18,736 nt of DNA from Methanoregula sp. UBA276. Lineage in GTDB: Archaea > Halobacteriota > Methanomicrobia > Methanomicrobiales > Methanospirillaceae. Position numbers and translations under genes: made by a program. This document shows positions 16,072 to 18,736 of the stretch, in pieces (the first letter of the stretch is position 1; the number at the start of each line of letters is the position of its first letter). Location of the stretch: contig DANA01000119.1 in NCBI GenBank assembly GCA_002508495.1, positions 1-18,736 of the forward strand, in the 5' to 3' direction. The notes beneath the pieces were generated by a model. It had not been told where the DNA came from. It saw only the letters and a list, made by a program, of their open reading frames with translations, and searched no databases.

Positions 16072-16998
16072 ATGGGGAAAAAACCGGCAATAATTATTGT
16101 TGAGGACGAGGCGATCGTGGCAAGCGACATCAAAGAGACGTTGCTGGGCCTCGGCTACGAGGTGCCAGGCATTGCAAAGTCCGGGGAGATGGCGCTTGAG
16201 AAGATCGAAAAGTTCATGCCGGACCTTGTCCTGATGGATATCCACCTTGCCACCCAGATGGACGGGGTCGAGACCGCGGGGAAGATCCATACCCTGTTCG
16301 GGATACCGGTCATCTACCTCACCGCGTACGCTGACAAGGCCCTGCTCGACCGGGCAAAGTTAACCGAGCCGTACGGGTATGTCATCAAGCCCTACGATGA
16401 GCGGGAACTGCACTCGATCATCGAGATGGCACTCTACAAGCACCGCATCGAGCGCGAGATCAAAAAACGGGACGCCATCCTCTTTGCGGTCAGCTCTGCG
16501 GTCGAGTGGCTCCTGCGCATCTCCCGCGAGGATCATAAGGAACCCCGCCTCTTCAATGCCGCGGATATCCGCGACATCCTCGACCCGGTCGGCCTTGCAC
16601 TGGGTGCCGGCGCGATTGCCATCTTCAAAACAGGGAATGCCCCTGACGGTGCCGTCGCCCTCCTGTACGAGTGGGGGAGCCCGGAATTTTCATCCGTGCT
16701 GCACAAGCCCGAGCTCAAGGGGTCCGGGTGGGAAGCGCTCGGGATCTCCCGCTGGCGCGATCTGTTGATGAAAGGCGGGGACATTTCCGCTCTCCGCTCC
16801 ACGCTACCGGAGAACGAGAAACGCTTCCTCGAACTGCTGGGGGTCGAATCCGGCGTCATCCTCCCCGTCTACATGCAGGATGCCCTCTGGGGGTTCATCG
16901 GGTTCTTCGATCTCGTGGAGCGGACAAGGTCCCCGGACGAGGTTGAAGCGCTGCGGATAACTGCCAACCTGCTTGGCGCTGCGATGGGATATCGCTGA
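16072..16998 (+). CDS. Response regulator RR2: REC-GAF
   Basis: A 308-aa protein. The REC domain (about 5-123) has acidic pocket IVEDE, phospho-acceptor Asp56 (LVLMDIHLAT), Thr in YLTAYAD and Lys in VIKPYDE. A helical linker (LYKHRIEREIKKRDAILFAVSSAVE) leads to a GAF-like domain at about 165-307. That domain shows an internal LGAGAIAIFKT strand, LYEWGSPEFS, a central GWEALGISRWRDLL segment, and a closing VILPVYMQDALWGFIGFFD followed by a final helix. No DNA-binding or catalytic output is present. The GAF assignment rests on fold pattern rather than a catalytic motif. The start is ATG16072, with AGGA about 7 nt upstream. The stop is 17 nt before RR3, so RR2 and RR3 are very likely co-transcribed. 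The GAF may bind a small molecule or act as a dimer contact. Confidence 0.88.
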   Translation: MGKKPAIIIVEDEAIVASDIKETLLGLGYEVPGIAKSGEMALEKIEKFMPDLVLMDIHLATQMDGVETAGKIHTLFGIPVIYLTAYADKALLDRAKLTEPYGYVIKPYDERELHSIIEMALYKHRIEREIKKRDAILFAVSSAVEWLLRISREDHKEPRLFNAADIRDILDPVGLALGAGAIAIFKTGNAPDGAVALLYEWGSPEFSSVLHKPELKGSGWEALGISRWRDLLMKGGDISALRSTLPENEKRFLELLGVESGVILPVYMQDALWGFIGFFDLVERTRSPDEVEALRITANLLGAAMGYR

Positions 16999-17015
16999 AG
17001 AGTCCAAAAGGTCCC

Positions 17016-18110
17016 ATGGCATCCGTGTTCATTGTTGAAGACGAAGCGATCGTGGCAGGCGATATCCAGGAGACCGTAACGGGCCTTGGCTACACGGTCT
17101 TTGGCGTGGCAAAGAGCGGGGAGGCGGCTCTTGAAAAGATCGCGCTTGCCCCGCCCGATCTCGTGCTCATGGACATCCACCTTGCCGGCCGCATGGACGG
17201 CATCGAGACGGCCGGCGCCATCCACGAGAAGTACCAGATCCCGGTCATCTACCTGACGGCCTATGCCGACACCGCCCTCCTTGAACGGGCCCGGGTCACC
17301 GAACCCTACGGGTATATCATCAAGCCCTACGATGAGCGGGGGCTCCATTCCGCAATCGAGATGGCGCTGTACAAGCACCGGATGGAGCGCTCATTGCACG
17401 AGAGCATGGCAACGACTCTCCTTGTCATCAACATGACGCAGGATTTCCTGTACCTGATCGGTGCCGACGGGAAGTTTTTGCTGGTCAATGATGCGTTCGC
17501 CCAATATGCCGGCATGGACCGGAACGAGCTTGCCGGCACTTCTGCCTATGATCTGGTTGGCCGGAACCTGCTTACGCCACGGATGACCTGCTGGCAGCTT
17601 GATCCCCGGAACGAGCGACACCTCGCGTTCGAGGAGCAGTTCAACCATCGCTGGTATGACGTGGACATCTACCCGGTCTATTCTAGGCAGGGCAGCATCG
17701 AAAAATACGCGGTCAGTATCCGGAACAGCACGGCAAGGAAGCAGGCTGAGGAACAGGCAAAGAACAATGCCGGGTACCTGCGGGCACTCATCGAGGAAGC
17801 CTCTGAAGTGATGGTGATGCTGAACAACGATGGCACGTTCGCGCAGGAGAGCCCGTCGTTCAGGTCTGCACTGAACGTTCCGGCAACCGAGAGCCTCAAA
17901 CCCTCGCTGTTCGACCACATCAGCATCAGCGACTACCAGCAGGCAAAGCAGGCGCTCTCGGAGATCCTCGTCCATCCCGGCATGGCAAAACCCGTGCGGC
18001 TGAAGTTCGAGAAGTTCGACGGGGCATACGTTGTCATCAAGGGGATTCTGAGCAACCTCTCGGACAACCCGTTTGTCGGAAAGATCGTGCTGAACGGGTG
18101 GGTGGAGTAA
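17016..18110 (+). CDS. Response regulator RR3: REC-PAS-PAS
   Basis: A 364-aa protein. The REC domain (about 2-120) has acidic pocket IVEDE, phospho-acceptor Asp53 (LVLMDIHLAG), Thr in YLTAYAD and Lys in IIKPYDE. A first PAS at about 135-245 contains GKFLLVNDAFAQYAG and FEEQFNHRWYDVDIYPV, which matches FEEEFGGRWIAHTITPL in RR1, so the two proteins are paralogous beyond REC. A degenerate second PAS-like module fills about 260-363 (EVMVMLNNDGTF through KIVLNGWVE). No output domain is present. ATG17016 has only a weak AGGT just upstream (17009-17012), and the 17-nt gap from RR2 suggests coupling within one transcript. It converges with FEN-1. The role is that of a receiver, with a phosphodonor probably among the neighbouring kinases. 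Nothing in the sequence shows the downstream target. Confidence 0.9.
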   Translation: MASVFIVEDEAIVAGDIQETVTGLGYTVFGVAKSGEAALEKIALAPPDLVLMDIHLAGRMDGIETAGAIHEKYQIPVIYLTAYADTALLERARVTEPYGYIIKPYDERGLHSAIEMALYKHRMERSLHESMATTLLVINMTQDFLYLIGADGKFLLVNDAFAQYAGMDRNELAGTSAYDLVGRNLLTPRMTCWQLDPRNERHLAFEEQFNHRWYDVDIYPVYSRQGSIEKYAVSIRNSTARKQAEEQAKNNAGYLRALIEEASEVMVMLNNDGTFAQESPSFRSALNVPATESLKPSLFDHISISDYQQAKQALSEILVHPGMAKPVRLKFEKFDGAYVVIKGILSNLSDNPFVGKIVLNGWVE

Positions 18111-18114
18111 AAAA
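18109..18114 (-). terminator. T-run terminator for the FEN-1 gene
   Basis: Six A residues on the plus strand give a T6 run on the minus strand, 19 nt past the FEN-1 stop codon and overlapping the RR3 stop. Short oligo-T tracts without a hairpin are the usual archaeal termination signal. The position between convergent genes fits. Confidence 0.4.
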
Positions 18115-18130
18115 CCTTCACGCAATCCCG

Positions 18131-18135
18131 TTTTT
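18131..18135 (+). terminator. T-run terminator for the RR operon
   Basis: A T5 run lies 20 nt after the RR3 stop, overlapping the FEN-1 stop codon on the other strand. It fits an archaeal oligo-T termination signal at the end of the plus-strand block, but it is short. Confidence 0.4.
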
Positions 18136-18736
18136 AAAACCAGCTTTCGAGGGTCTTCTGGCCGGCCTTTACCGTGAACCCTTCCATTGCCCGGTCTACC
18201 CGTTCGACCGAGAAGTCATAGCCATCGCAGAGCATCCTGCGGATGCCCTCCGGGTCGGGGTGTCCTGCCGCAAGAGAATAGTCGTTGGTCACGGGCGGGC
18301 TCAGGAACAGGTCCATGACCGGCGCCGGGTCAAAGCCCGGCAGTTTCTCGGCAAGTTTTGCGGCAAATTCCCCGTTTTTCACAATTTTCAGCGCGGTCTT
18401 TGCACCCACGCCATATGCCCCGTCATTGAAGTCCGTGCCGATAAGGATCGCGACCTCTATGAGCTGCTCGCGGGAGAGAGTGAGACCCGCAAGCGTCTCG
18501 GCAAGCACGATCCGCTCGGGGCTGACGGTGATCTGCCGGCCCCGGATCTTCCGCTTTCCCGATACGGTCAGGTTCCTTACCAGCGTCGGCGCACCAAAGA
18601 GCAGGCAGTCGTAGTCCTGCGAGACCACGTACCGGGCGTCCCCCTTTGCCACCATGAACGATGCCTGCGCCTCGCCCTCGCCCGGTGCCTCAACGACCGG
18701 GATACCCATGAGCCCGAGGAGTTCCTGGGAAGTTTT
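18134..18736 (-). CDS. fen: Flap endonuclease 1 (FEN-1), C-terminal part
   Basis: The minus-strand frame is open from the right edge to a TAA at 18136-18134, giving 200 residues, roughly the last 60 percent of a FEN-1 of about 335 aa. FEN-1 removes 5-prime flaps during Okazaki fragment maturation and base excision repair. Metal-binding acidic residues are seen in LMGIPVVEAPGEGEAQA, SQDYDCLLFG and IGTDFNDG. The helix-three-turn-helix DNA-binding element is YGVGAKTALKIVKNG. The protein ends with the PCNA-interacting box QKTLESWF, the expected QxxLxxWF pattern at the extreme C terminus. The Met codon at 18709-18707 is internal, because the conserved LLGLMGIP reads through it without a break, so the true start is outside the window. 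It is a housekeeping gene, convergent with the signalling operon and not functionally linked to it. It is the best evidence that the organism is an archaeon. Confidence 0.95.
   Translation of the reverse strand, partial: KTSQELLGLMGIPVVEAPGEGEAQASFMVAKGDARYVVSQDYDCLLFGAPTLVRNLTVSGKRKIRGRQITVSPERIVLAETLAGLTLSREQLIEVAILIGTDFNDGAYGVGAKTALKIVKNGEFAAKLAEKLPGFDPAPVMDLFLSPPVTNDYSLAAGHPDPEGIRRMLCDGYDFSVERVDRAMEGFTVKAGQKTLESWF

Noticed and set aside
18134..18709. FEN-1 as a complete short protein starting at 18709
   Set aside because: The conserved LLGLMGIP segment continues through this Met and the frame stays open to the window edge, so the gene is cut by the window rather than truncated.

Overview
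The window reads as a methanogenic archaeon of the Methanomicrobiales, probably Methanoregula-like. That placement is an inference from three things: an archaeal-type FEN-1 nuclease with a PCNA-binding tail on the minus strand at the right edge, a clear archaeal TATA box (14730-14740), and the many PAS/HisKA_2 sensor kinases typical of that group. Base composition is GC-rich and looks even throughout. I see no RNA gene, IS element, CRISPR array or phage gene.

Layout. Positions 1-18110 are one co-oriented (+) block made only of two-component signalling genes. (1) 2-202: the last residues of a conventional histidine kinase. (2) 199-663: a stand-alone REC protein overlapping it by 4 nt. (3) 698-6916: a 2072-aa hybrid kinase (K1) with REC, 13 PAS modules, HisKA_2 and HATPase. 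(4) 6924-11855: a 1643-aa kinase (K2) with four membrane segments, 10 PAS, HisKA_2 and HATPase. (5) 11852-14689: a 945-aa kinase (K3) with 5 PAS, HisKA_2 and HATPase, overlapping K2 by 4 nt. (6) A 91-bp gap with a TATA box starts a second transcription unit. (7) 14781-15914 (RR1: REC-PAS-PAS), 16072-16998 (RR2: REC-GAF) and 17016-18110 (RR3: REC-PAS-PAS). On the minus strand, 18134-18736 is the C-terminal part of FEN-1, convergent with RR3 across a 23-bp gap that has T-runs on both strands.

How the genes may work together. The three large kinases share closely related HisKA_2/HATPase transmitters but carry different stacks of sensory modules. The three downstream regulators share a nearly common REC domain but have sensory PAS or GAF domains where a DNA-binding or enzymatic output would normally be. 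The simplest reading is a phosphorelay in which many inputs converge on three receivers that act by protein-protein contact. Pairing and output are inference. The most notable features are the density of PAS modules (about 28 in three kinases plus about 4 in the regulators) and sequence-level signs of PAS duplication and shuffling: a 369-bp-period tandem PAS repeat in K3, PAS modules shared between K1, K2 and K3, and an exact 18-bp linker sequence repeated at PAS boundaries.
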